DNA from: Agapanthus africanus
Lineage: Eukaryota > Streptophyta > Magnoliopsida > Asparagales > Amaryllidaceae
DNA: 64,000 bases
Reading direction: 5' to 3'
NCBI GenBank assembly: GCA_030015575.1
Contig: JASDDO010000006.1
Location: 375,184,137-375,248,136 of the forward strand
Part shown: one piece after another, positions 1 through 11,669 of the stretch
Numbering within the stretch: the stretch's first letter is position 1
How the letters are laid out: each line of letters opens with the position of its first letter
Translations under genes and position numbers: made by a program
Notes under the pieces: model-generated
What the model saw: the letters and a program-made list of their open reading frames with translations, nothing else
Told to the model about the DNA's origin: nothing
Databases searched by the model: none

Positions 1-54
1 TCGTTACTTTGCTTTACAATCTTTCTGACAAATTTACCTTTTTTTGTAACGCAG

Positions 55-1164
55 GTGCAGCCAGCGCCGATGCCCCACTGCTCGAGGGAGCGCCTTCAAC
101 GACTGCCTTGGCGGTGGTCACCTCTCAACCCTCTCTCATACCCTTGAAGATGTTGGAAGGTATGGGTTTGCAATTTATTAATCTTATCTTCCAGACGCAT
201 AATTTGTGTACTAAAGTCATACTATTGTGTCTTTCAGGAGTGCTTTTTGACCATCTTTACCAGATGTTGCTTCCACACTTCTCCTTCCCATCCGAACTCG
301 CTTCTTCCTCTGGTGGCTTTGGTGAGTATGATTTCCATTGATATCCTTCTTTCTTCATTGATGGAATTACTTCTAAACCCTTTTTTCTCATTTCGACTGC
401 AGTGTTACAAATCGAAGGAGGGGATGAAAGATCGGCTGCGCTGCCGACCCTTCCGGCCCTGCCACCTGCCTCAGCTGGTACAGCGACTATCACATTGATA
501 AATCTCCCCTTTTTTATTTTTTGAGCTGTTATCTGATCACATCTTATTTCTTTTCAGCTGTCGTTCCGGTCTCGGCGCCCTTTGAGCCTCGTATTACAAT
601 GCCGGCGGGTCCTTATCTGAGAAGTCCGTCTTCAAAAGGCGCCGCGAATAGTCTGCGCATGTTGAGTGACTACGTCGAGGAACTCGACGTTGAAACTCCT
701 ACATCTACCGCAGACTTCGCTACGGTGGTTAACCCGATGCTGGCAATACTCGTGAACTTTCATGATGAGGGCATCATCGCATCTTGGGTTAACCATTGCA
801 GGGAGATCGAGGCCCGCCTGTATCAGTTGGAATCGCTGCGTCCCACTCCCGAGACTTTGGCTGCCAGCAATCAAAGAACAACGTGGATTGAGCAGAGCGC
901 TTCTTACTTCCGCCACCTCGAACAAGAAGTCATTTCAAGGCGTAAGGAGCGCGGTGAGACTTCAAGCAAGTCTGCCCAACTGCACGCTCGGGTGGAGGCC
1001 AATGCCGCACGGCTGAAGGTTGTCTTTGAGGGCCTTCTGCAATGTCTTTCCGAAGGGTTATCATTGAGGCAACAGCTTGACGTCGTCGAGCGAGATGCGC
1101 CTAGCCAGGAAGCAGCCCAAAAGGCGGCGGAGGAGCAACTTTCATCCTTTTTACAGCAGCGGAC
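55..1164 (+). pseudogene. Antisense spliced gene of element B, 5' and middle exons (interrupted by element A)
   Basis: At least four exons can be read on the plus strand: 55-159, 238-321, 403-477 and 558 onward. Introns are 160-237, 322-402 and 478-557 (78-81 bp), each with GT...AG borders and a pyrimidine-rich acceptor. The acceptor of an earlier intron is at 53-54. All these introns are phase 1, and the internal exons are 105, 84 and 75 nt, so the frame stays open throughout. The last exon encodes a helical, Glu/Gln/Ala-rich C-terminus that looks like a coiled coil. It is cut after 1164 by element A and resumes at 13312. The position, tail-to-tail with Tat pol, fits the extra antisense ORF described in Tat elements, some of which resemble plant transposon-derived proteins. 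Family and function are not recognised. A captured or host gene is the alternative. Confidence 0.65.
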
Positions 1165-1865
1165 TGATTGTCACGATCTAACTGTGTCGTGTTTAAAAAG
1201 AGTTCTGAAATTACCGCAATCAAAACGGTGTCGCTTGTAGCGATCCGCGATGAATACGGGTCGTCCGCAGGGAGATGGTAAGTTTTTATATCTTGTTTTA
1301 ACGAGTTAATACCGTGTTTTGATTTGTTGGTTAACTAATTGTCGTAACAAAGATATGAATAAAAAGGACTTGTTAAGGGTAGTAATAAGTTAGATTGTAT
1401 GAAGGTGATGTTTGCCAATTCCTTATAGCCCCAACTTGGTATTGACACTAAAACAATAGGTAACAACGCGGATTAGGGAACTTGAAATACGGTATTTGCG
1501 GCATTTCGCTAAATCCGTTTTCCTTGTCCCTTATCCTTCCGTTGTTATCTCTTGATTTTAGCTTTCGGCAAACCACGGGCAATCCGGTCATGATTAGGAA
1601 TCATCACTATCGTGGTAGGATAGGATGCCTAGTGAGCGGAGTTGCGGGTGATTTGCACGAAGTTTCAATAGGCAAGTTTTAGGTTTTAAAGTTTAGACAA
1701 AGAAAATCTTCGAATACAATCTAACATGTTACACCCTTAACAAGTGAAAAGATTACTCACACATATTTAAAAATTAACAAGAAAGAAAAGAGAAGATACA
1801 TAAAAACATGCAATGAAATAAAAAGGAAAAGAGAACCGATGAGTTCAAGCTTTTTATCTCCAAGT

Positions 1866-1883
1866 GTTCGATCCCCGGCAACG
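1866..1883 (+). other. tRNA-Asp T-arm-like segment in element A 3' LTR
   Basis: The plus strand reads GTTCGATCCCCGGCAACG. From memory this equals the T-loop, 3' T-stem and start of the 3' acceptor strand of plant tRNA-Asp(GTC). Twelve of its bases (TCCCCGGCAACG) recur in the element's own PBS region at 11652-11663, which is seen directly. In the element RNA this segment is complementary to the tRNA. The second copy is at 12373-12390. Confidence 0.6.
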
Positions 1884-2200
1884 TGTGAAATCCGAATACC
1901 AAGCTTTAAGGTTGCAAGCTCACTTAAGAGGTTGCAAGATCAAAGCAAAGCATGAATTTCACAATTGAAATTATGTAAAGTAGAACAGAACATGTAAGAA
2001 AAATATGAACTTTTATTGAAGAACAAACTTGTTACAAGAGATCTTGAAGTCAAGAACCTAAGCCTTAAGCTTGCAAGTTCTAAATGAGAAGTTGCAAGGT
2101 CAAGACAAAGGGGCAAGAGCTCAAGAATGAAAAGAAAAATTACAAGAATTCTAAGATAGAACTAAAGAAAAAGCTACCCTTTCCTCTTCCCTCTGGTCTC

Positions 2201-2208
2201 TATTTATA
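2201..2208 (-). promoter_or_regulatory. TATA box of element A, 3' LTR copy
   Basis: The minus strand reads CCTATAAATAGAGACC around this point, a typical plant TATA box, about 590 bp into the LTR in element sense. Transcription would start roughly 30 bp downstream, near 2170. The copy that would drive the element is at 12708-12715. Confidence 0.7.
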
Positions 2209-2318
2209 GGCTCAGAAAGAAATATTCATATCTGCCCCATTATGGCTCATGCTGATTTGTTTGATTGCCTTTGATTTGAACACATGCTTTTTAGTCTTGA
2301 ATGCATATAATATCATAT

Positions 2319-2510
2319 GCATATAAAATCATATCCTTGATTTCATATAAAATCATATCCTTGATGATTGCATATAAAATCATATCCTTGATTGCATATA
2401 GAATCATATCCTTGATGATTGCATATAAAATCATATCCTTGATTGCATATAGAATCATATCCTTGATTGCATATAGAATCATATCCTTGATTGCATATAA
2501 AATCATATCC
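2319..2510. repeat. 24-27 bp minisatellite in element A 3' LTR
   Basis: About eight tandem copies of a unit built on GCATATAAAATCATATCC plus TTGATT. Some units carry a 3-bp GAT insertion, giving 27 bp instead of 24, and some have an A-to-G change. It lies upstream of the TATA box, in U3. Both lengths are multiples of 3, so spurious ORFs run through it on both strands. Confidence 0.9.
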
Positions 2511-2799
2511 ACATGTGCTTAAAAGTCTTGTGTACACACTTGTTGTGTTGGACCATTTAGAAAAAAATGTGTACACAATTTGTTGCATAAAGGAACTCCT
2601 GAAGTATCGGTCGGTTAGCGTTTCTGGTCGCAGTGTCGTCACTCAAGTGATATATCCGCGCTGTTGGATGCATTTCCAGTATTTTGTCATGGATACCTGT
2701 AATCTGTAATACTGAGCAGACACTGGTCAATAATACCGATAAATACAACAATTAGATAATGAATGAACGGTATTAGAATGCAATTTTCTGATATGAACA

Positions 2800-2815
2800 A
2801 ATACCCCCAAACTTA
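2800..2815 (-). other. Polypurine tract of element A
   Basis: Directly beside the 3' LTR, the minus strand reads TAAGTTTGGGGGTATT and then TGTTCA, the LTR start. This is the expected site for second-strand priming. The core TAAGTTTGGGGGT recurs at 4254-4266 and 4431-4443. Confidence 0.8.
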
Positions 2816-4505
2816 TCTATTGCTCGTCCCGAGCAAAACCAATTTATTCACAAAAAATTTCCTAACCTCACTTTCGCAGGGAACGCGATTGCACTGAGCA
2901 AGTGCAACAAGCCGTTAAACCTCTAGGTGTCCCTAGTAGGAGGAGTGTTGTCTCCTGAGGGTTTTCAGCGGATACTACCCACAAAATCCGGTCAAGCTAG
3001 TTTTGTAAAATAACTAAGATTCAAACCCTAAAGTTTTGTTTCAGAAAATAACAATTCTATTATCCTAGGTCTAGACTATCGACCCTTTATTTTTCACACC
3101 TCGCTTCTTGTTTAACTACAGCTTTTATATGTCTTCACGTGCAGTGCAAATAGTGTCGTTAAGTTCCCGAAAGGTCGAATAAAGTCATCATATCACACAA
3201 TTAAGCCCGGATAAAATTTTTAAAAGGATCACATAAGTTTTATAAAGAGTTAAGCAATTTTTTTTATCAAGCTTCGTTTTCCAGTAAAAAGTTTCAACTT
3301 CAGAATTTCTATCTTCCTTAACAGGAAACTAGGTCTTATTTTTCACTCCACCCTTTCCTTGTTTTCATTTCATACACACCTCTGTGAATCGTGCAATAGT
3401 CTTTATCATAGAATAAAATCTTCATATCTCCGCTAAATTTTTTTTAAAAAAGCCTGTCTTTTATCAAGATTATTCTCACACAAAGAACCGTTAGGAATTT
3501 TAACTCGGAGAGAACACTTGCTTGACTTTGTTTTAATCTGGACTTTCTAGGCTTCTTAGCGAGCTTTGGGCCAATGCACCCACACCAGTTGGTTTTAGGG
3601 CATTAGGTGTAGAAACACCCCGGCGGACTTAATTACTCAAGTTACCCAGGTCCAAAAACAAAAGACAGTTTGGCGTGAAAATCAGATGATTTAATACGAA
3701 CGGAGATATAACCGGAAGTTCAATTATTTTTTGGATAAAAGACGTGTTTAGTGGGTTTGGTGTGTAATCATTCCAATAAAGTTTCAGATGGGTTATTTTT
3801 CAGACTTAGTTCCAATTACGGCATCAATAACATTCCTTCATATTCGCTTTACTTCATAAACTATTCTTGACACTACTTATTTCAGAACAAACCTATTTGA
3901 TCCTCAGAAAATCATTGATCCATTTAAAAGTTTTTCGACATAAAAGACTTATCATCTAATTCCCAAAAACTCACGACACGTGTAGTGTGATGTAAAGACG
4001 TATATCAGCTATAGTTAACTTCAAAGGAGAGTTATTTTTCAGGTTTTCAAAATCTAAACATAAGATTTAGTTATTCTTATTTTATCAAACAAAACCGTCG
4101 AAATGTTGAATCAGAGTCCTCCCACTAGCTAACTTGACAGAAAAGTTTTTATGTTTTTAGAAAATTTTCAGATTTTTATGGATTTTATGGATTTTAATAT
4201 GCAGATGCAAAATATACATATGAATGCGAAGGTAAGAAATGCGTACCGAGCGTACCCCCAAACTTAAACTGAACAGTGTCCTCACTGTCATTGCATGAAG
4301 AGATCATTTAAAGGGTCAAAAATTGTCGGTTAGCGATACACAATTTTTATTTGTTTTTGTTTGTAAAGAAAAGAAAAAGAAAAAGAATGGAAAAGAATAT
4401 TCACAAATATATACAAAAGGCTTTATACATACCCCCAAACTTATTTGGAACAGTGTCCACTGTTCTTGGCTGGATAACCGAAGTTTGGAGGTGGGCAGCG
4501 GAAGA
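2816..4505 (-). other. Element A non-coding region between pol and 3' LTR
   Basis: No convincing ORF is present on either strand in this 1.7 kb AT-rich stretch. Athila elements often carry an envelope-like gene here, but none is recognisable, so A is an env-less member or has lost the gene. Two further copies of the PPT core are at 4254-4266 and 4431-4443, the latter just beyond the pol stop. Confidence 0.75.
4254..4443 (-). other. Two additional PPT-like tracts in element A
   Basis: The 13-bp core at the real PPT (2803-2815) is repeated exactly at 4254-4266 and 4431-4443. In element sense both lie just after pol, about 1.45 and 1.6 kb before the 3' LTR. They could be extra plus-strand primer sites or relics of a duplication. 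Their use is inferred, not shown. Confidence 0.6.
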
Positions 4506-7500
4506 TCAGGCAGGGTAAACCGGCTCCTGTAAGAATAGGAGCTCCTCTGTTGGTTCGGCGCTAAGGTACGGTTTTAGTCGGTGTCCGTTCACTTTGAAAA
4601 ATGAACCGTCCTTTGGATTTTCCAAATCCACAGCGCCCTGCGGATACACATTCCGCACAAAATACGGCCCTTTCCAGCGAGATCGGAGCTTTCCTGGATG
4701 GAAATGAAGTCTGGTGTCGTAAAGCAGTACCTGCTGACCAGGTACGAAGGTTTTGCGCAAAAGGTGTTTATCGTGAAACACCTTCGTTCTATTCTTAACG
4801 ACAACCGCGTTATCGTAAGCCTCATCCCTAAGCTCGCTCAGTTCGTTCAGTTGCAGCTTCCGATGGCTGCCCGCATCTTCGAGAGATAGATTCAGCTCTT
4901 TTATCGCCCAAAATGCGCGATGCTCTATTTCGACAGGGAGGTGGCAAGATTTTCCGTATACAAGCCGATAGGGAGACATGCCAAGGTCGGTCTTATAAGC
5001 AGTGCGAAAAGCCCAAAGGGCATCAGTTAGTTTCAGCGACCAATCCTTACGGTTCTTGGAAACCGTCTTCTCCAGTATCTGCTTGATCTGCCGATTTGAG
5101 ACTTCGGCTTGACCACAGGTTTGGGGGTGATAGGGCGTGGATAGCTTATGATTAATGGAATACTTCCGCATTAAGGCCTCGAAAGTCTTATTGCAGAAAT
5201 GACTTCCATTGTCGCTAATGATCGCTCGGGGGTGCCCAAAACGGGAGAAAATGTTTTCTTTAAGGAACCTAACGACAACCTTGTTGTCGTTAGTCCGGCT
5301 GGGCACAGCCTCGACCCACTTAGAGACGTAATCAACAGCTAGAAGGATGTACAAGTTCCCGAAAGAGCTGGGAAACGGCCCCATGAAATCTATCCCCCAC
5401 ACGTCGAAAATCTCCACAACCAAGATTGGTTGGAGCGGCATCTCGTTTCTCCGGGATATCCGGCCCATATGTTGGCACCGGGAGCAAGTCTTGCAATAGT
5501 CATGAGCGTCTTTGAAGAGTTGTGGCCAGTAGAAACCACATTGCAAGATCTTCTCAGCTGTCTTTCTGGGGCCAAAATGCCCGCCACACGCTTGATCGTG
5601 GCAAAATGACAGCACACTCTTGAATTCCTCATCAGGGACACACCTACGAATAATCTGGTCAGGACAGTACTTGAACAGATAGGGTTCGTCCCAGTAAAAA
5701 TGTTTTACTTGGGATAAAAAGCGAAGTCTGTCCTGACTTGACCATTCGGTTGGTAGTAACCCTGTGGCCAAATAGTTCACAATATCTGCGAACCAAGGTT
5801 CGCGAGATATTGTCAAGAGTTGTTCATCCGGGAAAACGTTATTGATCGGGATTTGAAGCGACGGTGAAGAAGGAAGTCGTGAGAGATGGTCGGCAACGAC
5901 GTTTTCACATCCTCGTTTGTCCTTAATGACAAGGTCAAACTCTTGAAGCAAGAGGATCCAACGTATAAGCCGAGATTTGGCATCTTTCTTCGCAAAAAGA
6001 TGGCGCAGAGCAGAATGATCAGTGTAAACAATGACTGGAGAGCCGATGAGGTAGGGCCTGAACTTCTCTAAAGCAAATACAACAGCCAAGAATTCCTTCT
6101 CAGTTGTTGTATAATTGAGTTGGGCGTCGTTCAGGGTTCGGCTAGCGTAATAGATTACGTGCGGCATCTTGTTGATGTGTTGTCCAAGGACAGCACCGAT
6201 GGCAGAGTCGGATGCATCGCACATAATCTCGAATGGGTGCGTCCAGTCAGGGGAAGAGAGAACGGGAGCAGAAGTGAGTGAGTGTTTCAATGATTCAAAA
6301 GCAGCCACACAGCTCGGGCTGAAGTCGAATGGCGTGTCCTTGGCCAGTAGAAGAGTCAAGGGCCTAGCAATCTTGCTAAAGTCCTTGATAAACCGTCTAT
6401 AGAAACCGGCGTGGCCAAGGAAGGCTCGGATATCTCGGACGCATCGGGGAGGAGGAAGATTGGAAATGACCTCAATCTTTGCTTTGTCTACCTCAATGCC
6501 TTTCTGCGAGATGATATGTCCTAAGACAATACCTTCGCGCACCATGAAGTGGCATTTCTCCCAGTTCAAAGTGAGATTCTTGTCCTTACATCTGGTAAGG
6601 ACAGCGTCGAGATGCAGCAGACACTCGTCAAAGGAATCGCCAAAGATGGAGAAGTCGTCCATGAAGATCTCCAAGAATTTCTCCACCATGTCTGAGAATA
6701 TTCCCATCATACACCGCTGGAAGGTAGCGGGCGCATTGCATAACCCAAAGGGCATGCGACGATATGCAAACGTGCCGAAAGGACAAGTGAAAGTAGTCTT
6801 GTCCTGGTCTTTTTCGGCGATGGGAATTTGATTATAGCCAGAGTAGCCATCAAGAAAGCAATAGTACTCATGTCCGGCCAATCGTTCGAGCATCTGGTCA
6901 ATAAAAGGTAGCGGAAAGTGGTCTTTCCGCGTTGCGGCGTTGAGTTTTCGGTAATCAATGCATACTCGCCACCCAGTTTGGGTGCGAGTAGGGATTAACT
7001 CGTTCGCCTCGTTGGTTATGACCGTGATGCCCGACTTCTTGGGGACAACATGAATGGGGCTAACCCACTGGCTATCGGAGATAGGGTAAATGATACCACT
7101 ATCCAGACATTTGACGATCTCCTTCTTCACAGCCTCCTTCATGACTGGATTGAGACGTCTTTGTGGATCCCGGGCTGGTTTGGCATCATCCATCAGATGA
7201 ATATGATGCTCAACGATCAGGGGACTAATCCCCTTGATGTCCGCCATGGACCAGCCAAAAGCTTGCCTATTGCCGTGTAAGACCGAAAGAAGGGCTTTCT
7301 CTTGCTCGGGAGCAAGAGAAGCCGAAATGATAACCGGGAGGGTCTTGTTTTCACCTAAGTAAGCGTACTTAAGGTGAGACGGCAAAGGCTTGAGTTCGAG
7401 AATTGGAGGTGAAATGATTGAAGGCTGGATTGGAGAAAAGGTCTCGAACTCAAAGGATTCCATCAAAGGTTCAAAACGAGCGTAAGCTACCGAGTTGGAT

Positions 7501-9119
7501 GGTTCAGGTAACTCATCCGGAAAGTCAAAAGATTCAAACTCGGGTTGTGAGCGGCTAAGATCGTGTGAGAACGTAAAACACTCGTAGTCGTAGTCGGGCG
7601 CGGAAGCAGCAGCAGGTTCGAAGAGAAACGCACTAGTGGCGTCAAGGTTATCGCGTTCAAACAGAAACTCCTCGAATTCACACTCTTCCGGGGTGATCTC
7701 CTGGATCGAGCAGACGTCCAGTATATGAGCATTAGGTTCGGCGGGCTGATTCCCCAACCTAAAAATGTTGAGTTCAATCGTCATATTTCCAAAAGAGAGG
7801 TTCATCGAACCATTGCGACAATTGATCACAGCATTTGAGGTTGCGAGAAATGGACGACCGAGTATCACCGGAATTTGATTCCGGGGGTTAGCTACAGGCT
7901 GTGTATCTAATACAATGAAGTCAACGGGGAATATGAAGTCCCCGACTCTTATCAACACATCCTCTAGCTCACCCCTAGGATGGGTGATCGATCGGTCGGC
8001 CATTTGGAGAGTGCAGTGCGTGGGTTTCAGCTCTCCGACGCCTAATTGCTCGTATACTGAATACGGAAGCAAGTTAACACTGGCACCAAGATCTAATAGT
8101 GCGCGGTTGATGTTCTTATCCCCAATGGTAATTGAAATCATAGGACAGCCAGGGTCCTTCCGTTTTTGTGGTAAAGATTGGGTAAGGGCATCACTCACAG
8201 CACTAGCCAAGAAAACTTTCTTGGGTACCTGAGATTTCCTCTTTTTCGTGCACAAGTCCTTTAAGATTTTCGCGTAAGACGGGACTTGTTGGACAGCATC
8301 TAAAAGAGGAATGTTAATGTTAACTTGCTTAAATAACTCCAGAATCTTCTCCATTTGAGGATTTTGTTTATTAGATCTCAACCGGTTTGGAAATGGAACA
8401 TTTTGAAAATTGGTTGAGTCTAATGCTGGAGGAGGAGATTGTGGAGTTGGACCGGATCCCAGAATAGGTGTTTTCGTGGAGTGAAAAGTGGGTCCGTTCA
8501 TAGAAGAAGAGGAAGGAGAGCCTTGTGAAGAACGGAGAATAGGCTCAGAAGATGAAGAAGAAGAAGGAGAAGAAGAAGAAGAAGAAGCGGCCGGGGTGTC
8601 ATCGTTGATCCGTGTGCCAATGTTGTTTTGCAGCATCCTCCCCGATCTCAGTGTAGTCACGGCACTCACATTATGGTTTTGTTGTTCAAGAGCAACATGT
8701 GCATTATGTGGGTGACCGGGATTTGGAAGTGGCTGGGACGGGAGCTTCCCCTTCTCTCGCTCGCTTAAGGCCGCGTTCAGCTGTGCAATCTGGGCCTCGA
8801 TGGTCTTGATGCTTTGCCCGTGTGCTGCAGTGTGTTGCACTAAAGATTGAATCGAAGACTGGATGTTGGCGGTGGATTGAGTCGATTGTTTAACAAACGC
8901 CTCCAGACTTCGCTCGAGCGAGGAAACCTTATCGTTGTTTGACGGAACAAAGTTGTTTGGTGGAAAAGAGTTGTTGGGTGCAAAGTTGTTCGTCTGGTTT
9001 TGGAAAGGCTGGGGTTGGAAGGGCTGCTGATATTGATGTTGAGTTTGTTGTTGCGCTTGTTGTTGCGGTGGAGGGGGCCTTTGGAAGTGGTTGCCTTGGA
9101 ATTGATTCTGATTCTGATT
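4506..9119 (-). CDS. pol: Element A Pol: spacer, protease, reverse transcriptase, RNase H, integrase
   Basis: The frame is open from the codon after the gag amber stop (9119) to the stop at 4506, with no internal stop. A Gln/Asn/Pro-rich spacer comes first. Residues below are counted from 8840. The retropepsin motif DLGAS lies near residue 250. The reverse transcriptase has SGYNQI and the catalytic FMDD near residue 726 (6654-6665). RNase H follows, with DAS and TDHSAL motifs. The integrase has an HHCC zinc region and the catalytic triad in GIDFMGP, SDNGSHF and GQAEVSN. The protein would process Gag-Pol, copy the RNA to DNA and insert it. All catalytic motifs are present, so Pol looks functional if it can be translated. 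Confidence 0.93.
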   Translation of the reverse strand, partial: NQNQNQFQGNHFQRPPPPQQQAQQQTQHQYQQPFQPQPFQNQTNNFAPNNSFPPNNFVPSNNDKVSSLERSLEAFVKQSTQSTANIQSSIQSLVQHTAAHGQSIKTIEAQIAQLNAALSEREKGKLPSQPLPNPGHPHNAHVALEQQNHNVSAVTTLRSGRMLQNNIGTRINDDTPAASSSSSSPSSSSSSEPILRSSQGSPSSSSMNGPTFHSTKTPILGSGPTPQSPPPALDSTNFQNVPFPNRLRSNKQNPQMEKILELFKQVNINIPLLDAVQQVPSYAKILKDLCTKKRKSQVPKKVFLASAVSDALTQSLPQKRKDPGCPMISITIGDKNINRALLDLGASVNLLPYSVYEQLGVGELKPTHCTLQMADRSITHPRGELEDVLIRVGDFIFPVDFIVLDTQPVANPRNQIPVILGRPFLATSNAVINCRNGSMNLSFGNMTIELNIFRLGNQPAEPNAHILDVCSIQEITPEECEFEEFLFERDNLDATSAFLFEPAAASAPDYDYECFTFSHDLSRSQPEFESFDFPDELPEPSNSVAYARFEPLMESFEFETFSPIQPSIISPPILELKPLPSHLKYAYLGENKTLPVIISASLAPEQEKALLSVLHGNRQAFGWSMADIKGISPLIVEHHIHLMDDAKPARDPQRRLNPVMKEAVKKEIVKCLDSGIIYPISDSQWVSPIHVVPKKSGITVITNEANELIPTRTQTGWRVCIDYRKLNAATRKDHFPLPFIDQMLERLAGHEYYCFLDGYSGYNQIPIAEKDQDKTTFTCPFGTFAYRRMPFGLCNAPATFQRCMMGIFSDMVEKFLEIFMDDFSIFGDSFDECLLHLDAVLTRCKDKNLTLNWEKCHFMVREGIVLGHIISQKGIEVDKAKIEVISNLPPPRCVRDIRAFLGHAGFYRRFIKDFSKIARPLTLLLAKDTPFDFSPSCVAAFESLKHSLTSAPVLSSPDWTHPFEIMCDASDSAIGAVLGQHINKMPHVIYYASRTLNDAQLNYTTTEKEFLAVVFALEKFRPYLIGSPVIVYTDHSALRHLFAKKDAKSRLIRWILLLQEFDLVIKDKRGCENVVADHLSRLPSSPSLQIPINNVFPDEQLLTISREPWFADIVNYLATGLLPTEWSSQDRLRFLSQVKHFYWDEPYLFKYCPDQIIRRCVPDEEFKSVLSFCHDQACGGHFGPRKTAEKILQCGFYWPQLFKDAHDYCKTCSRCQHMGRISRRNEMPLQPILVVEIFDVWGIDFMGPFPSSFGNLYILLAVDYVSKWVEAVPSRTNDNKVVVRFLKENIFSRFGHPRAIISDNGSHFCNKTFEALMRKYSINHKLSTPYHPQTCGQAEVSNRQIKQILEKTVSKNRKDWSLKLTDALWAFRTAYKTDLGMSPYRLVYGKSCHLPVEIEHRAFWAIKELNLSLEDAGSHRKLQLNELSELRDEAYDNAVVVKNRTKVFHDKHLLRKTFVPGQQVLLYDTRLHFHPGKLRSRWKGPYFVRNVYPQGAVDLENPKDGSFFKVNGHRLKPYLSAEPTEELLFLQEPVYPA

Positions 9120-10400
9120 CTAGGCGAAATTGGGGTGGTTCCTCCAACCGGGATTGTACGTGGAAGAGTACGGATCATTCCTTGGTCTTTGCTGAAATGC
9201 AGCATTAACCTGATCCTGTCCTTGAGATGGAGAATTGTAAGGACACTCTTCGGTTAAATGAGAGGGATCGGAACAACAAGCGCAGATGGTACGAAGTGGA
9301 AGAACAGGGCTAGGAGCAGGAGAAGAAAATTTGCTCTCTATCGCTTCAAGCTTTCTAGTTATTGCAGCCATTTCAGCTTTCATTGCAATAGAGACGTCAA
9401 GTTGATGAATTCCTACCCTAGACTGACCGGTAGAAGTGGAGGTAGAAGAAGAAGAAGTCGTCGGTCTCGTGCTCTCCCACTGTAGCGTTTGCTCCGCAAG
9501 GTCGTCAAAGAATTGCCATGCTTCCTCGTCAGATTTGGATAGGAAGTGGCCCTGACAGATGGTTTCCAACAACTGCTTCGTTGCTGGGTTCAGGCCCTCG
9601 TATAAGGTTTGGCAAAGTTGCCATTTCTCTATACCGTGGTGAGGACACTGAACAAGAAGGTCTTTGTACCGGTCAAAGCACTTCCAGAAGGGTTCAGAAG
9701 GAAGCTGGGATAATTGATTGATTTCATTGCGAATCCTTGCAGTTTTGTGATTTGGATAAAACTTTTTGAGAAACGCTTTAACAAACTCATCCCAACTGGT
9801 TATGGAATGGGAAGCGGTGCTATACAGCCATTTTTCAGCGAGATCGCATAGAGTGAACGGAATGACCCGTAGACGTATAGCATCGTCCGACAGCTGGGTG
9901 GTTTTCATCATGGCACAGACGTTTTGAAATTTGTTGATGAAGATATAGGCATCTTCAGATTCAAGCCCATGAAAACGTGGAAGCATGTTGATGAAATGGG
10001 GCTTAATTTCAAAGTTGTCCCCATTGGCCGGAGGAAGAGAAAGGCAGGTGGGAAGTGCAGAACGGGTGGGGTAGAAACGATCCTGGAGCGTGATTCGCTG
10101 CGGCGCTACAACAGGCGGAGGTGGTGGGATATTGGTCTTCGTAGGAGGTGGAGCCAATCCAGGGGTGGTCAGAGAGATGTTCGGATTGAATCCCGACATC
10201 GCGGAAGAAGAGGTTGGTGAAAGCGAAGGTGAAGGTGAAGAAGTATGAACAGAATTCCGGTCAACGTCGGAGTTGGCCGGCAAAGGTAGGGGTGAAAGAG
10301 GAGTGGAAAGAGTATCGACTTCGGAGTCGATCGCGTAGTCGGTAGCGACTAACATGACGCGGACTAGACGGGCGCTAGTGTCCCGAGTCCAAGCGGACAT
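9120..10400 (-). CDS. gag: Element A Gag, ending at an in-frame amber codon
   Basis: This 426-residue ORF is the capsid protein that packages the element RNA. The N-terminus is Pro/Ser-rich. The middle carries a retrotransposon gag domain (roughly residues 130-300, with LAEKWLY and W/F-rich helices). Near the end is a zinc knuckle of form CX2CX4HX4C. The ORF stops at TAG (9120-9122), but the same frame then continues open through all of pol. The stop falls in a repeat of CAG AAT codons (Gln-Asn), so it is most simply a CAG-to-TAG mutation. Programmed readthrough between gag and pol is the alternative. The ATG at 10400 is the first in frame. Confidence 0.9.
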   Translation of the reverse strand: MSAWTRDTSARLVRVMLVATDYAIDSEVDTLSTPLSPLPLPANSDVDRNSVHTSSPSPSLSPTSSSAMSGFNPNISLTTPGLAPPPTKTNIPPPPPVVAPQRITLQDRFYPTRSALPTCLSLPPANGDNFEIKPHFINMLPRFHGLESEDAYIFINKFQNVCAMMKTTQLSDDAIRLRVIPFTLCDLAEKWLYSTASHSITSWDEFVKAFLKKFYPNHKTARIRNEINQLSQLPSEPFWKCFDRYKDLLVQCPHHGIEKWQLCQTLYEGLNPATKQLLETICQGHFLSKSDEEAWQFFDDLAEQTLQWESTRPTTSSSSTSTSTGQSRVGIHQLDVSIAMKAEMAAITRKLEAIESKFSSPAPSPVLPLRTICACCSDPSHLTEECPYNSPSQGQDQVNAAFQQRPRNDPYSSTYNPGWRNHPNFA

Positions 10401-11652
10401 ACACTAAACGAGTTTAGTATAGTCAAAGCGGAGAAGGTGAGGGTAAGAAAACGTCAATGGAGAAAGGCGATGGGTGATGGGTGAAAAATGGATTTAGCGA
10501 CAAAGGGCAAGTTTTTTTTAATAAAAGTTTTTGATTTTTCCTTTTTTTTTTTTAGAAGGAGATTTACAGAAATATGTACGGATATACGGCTTAAGCAATC
10601 ACAAACAAGATATGCACAATCACACCTAGATCTAGGGTAACCTAGGTCTACTAGACCTGCTCCTGAACTTGATTGTCGAAGTTAAACAGTGTCGAGAAAC
10701 GGGCTTAAAAATACACTGATCACAAGGCCAGATAAGTGCAGAGATAAGGGGAGGTTGTCCAACGCTTTCGCGAAGTTCCTTAATTAAGTAACCCTTTCTC
10801 TTTCGGCGGTTGCGCCTTTAACACTTTCCTAGACACCCCGTAAACAATATACCGTTAAGCGAGGTTCTAAACACGGTTTATCTTCTCCTAATGAGCGTGA
10901 AGTCCTTAGGGCTGAAGTCTAGTATTTTTTAATTTACAATGGACAATGCATATGCTTTAGTGATTTTTGGGGTCCTGTGAAGGGTGATGAAATCCCCACC
11001 CAATCTGGATTGGTGTTAGAGCCCCTTAAGTCCGTATTAAATGATGCAATGCGCAAAATTCAACCAAGTTTTGTTTTCAAGCAATCAGTTATCGTTTTTT
11101 ACTTTTAATGCGGCGCTGCAACAAATACGGTTAGTTTTTTTTTTTGGCTTTTTGCGGCGATTTTTGCTAAGAATCCTGCAAAGACAAGAATATTGGAGCG
11201 TCGGGTTTGAGAGGGGAAGTTTAGAAAAATACGTACCAAAAAGCACGAGTTTCAGAAACTCGTGTTGATATTGCCTCCGAGTGGTTGAATGGTTCGCTTG
11301 CGCGGGTCTAACTACCCGGATCTTTGGCACTGAGTGTTCACCCTCCTTTGCACTTGAAAATGCCCCTTTGTTCCGTATGACCGCTGCTCAAAATCCGTCA
11401 AATCTGCATATGTTGGAAAAATACGGATATTTGAGCCAAAAAGCAATATTAACAACCACAATTCTGAACACAAATAATTAAGAAAATCAGAGTGTTAGCA
11501 GAATTCAAATCCAGAGAAGAAAAGAATTTTATTTGTGTTTGTGGTTGGTTTCAAAAAGAATGGTTATTTGTTTGAATGTGTTAGAAGTTAGTTTTATACA
11601 GAATATGCACAAATTTAACCCGAAACTACAAGTATAAAAAGCGTTACCGTCT
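10401..11652 (-). other. Element A 5' leader
   Basis: This is the untranslated stretch between the PBS and gag, about 1.25 kb, AT-rich with T-runs near 10508-10552 and 11140. I see no credible ORF. Long leaders are usual in Athila elements. Packaging signals would be expected here but cannot be identified by eye. Confidence 0.7.
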
Positions 11653-11669
11653 CCCCGGCAACGGCGCCA
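11653..11669 (-). other. Primer binding site of element A (tRNA-Asp)
   Basis: The minus strand reads TGGCGCCGTTGCCGGGG two bases after the 5' LTR end. The plus strand here equals the 3' end of plant tRNA-Asp including CCA. This is the primer known for Athila elements and it fixes the element orientation. Confidence 0.93.

Larger units (their letters stand above)
1165..2799 (-). repeat. Element A 3' LTR (left)
   Basis: It matches 11672-13306 over its full 1635 bp with four visible substitutions. In element sense it starts at 2799 and ends at 1165. It holds a TATA box at 2201-2208, a 24-27 bp minisatellite at 2319-2510 and a tRNA-Asp-like segment at 1866-1883. The left end interrupts the last exon of the antisense gene. 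Confidence 0.97.

Noticed and set aside
1866-1883. tRNA-Asp gene
   Set aside because: Only the T-arm part is present; no anticodon or D-arm surrounds it.
2319-2510. Possible CRISPR-like array
   Set aside because: Units are contiguous without unique spacers, and the setting is a plant LTR. It is a minisatellite.
2291-2522. Open frames on both strands across the 24-27 bp repeats (also 12798-13029)
   Set aside because: They are simple repeats of a few residues created by a unit length divisible by 3. No start context or homology.
8488-8715. Glu-rich small ORF on the plus strand
   Set aside because: It is the reverse shadow of a poly-Ser stretch in element A Pol.
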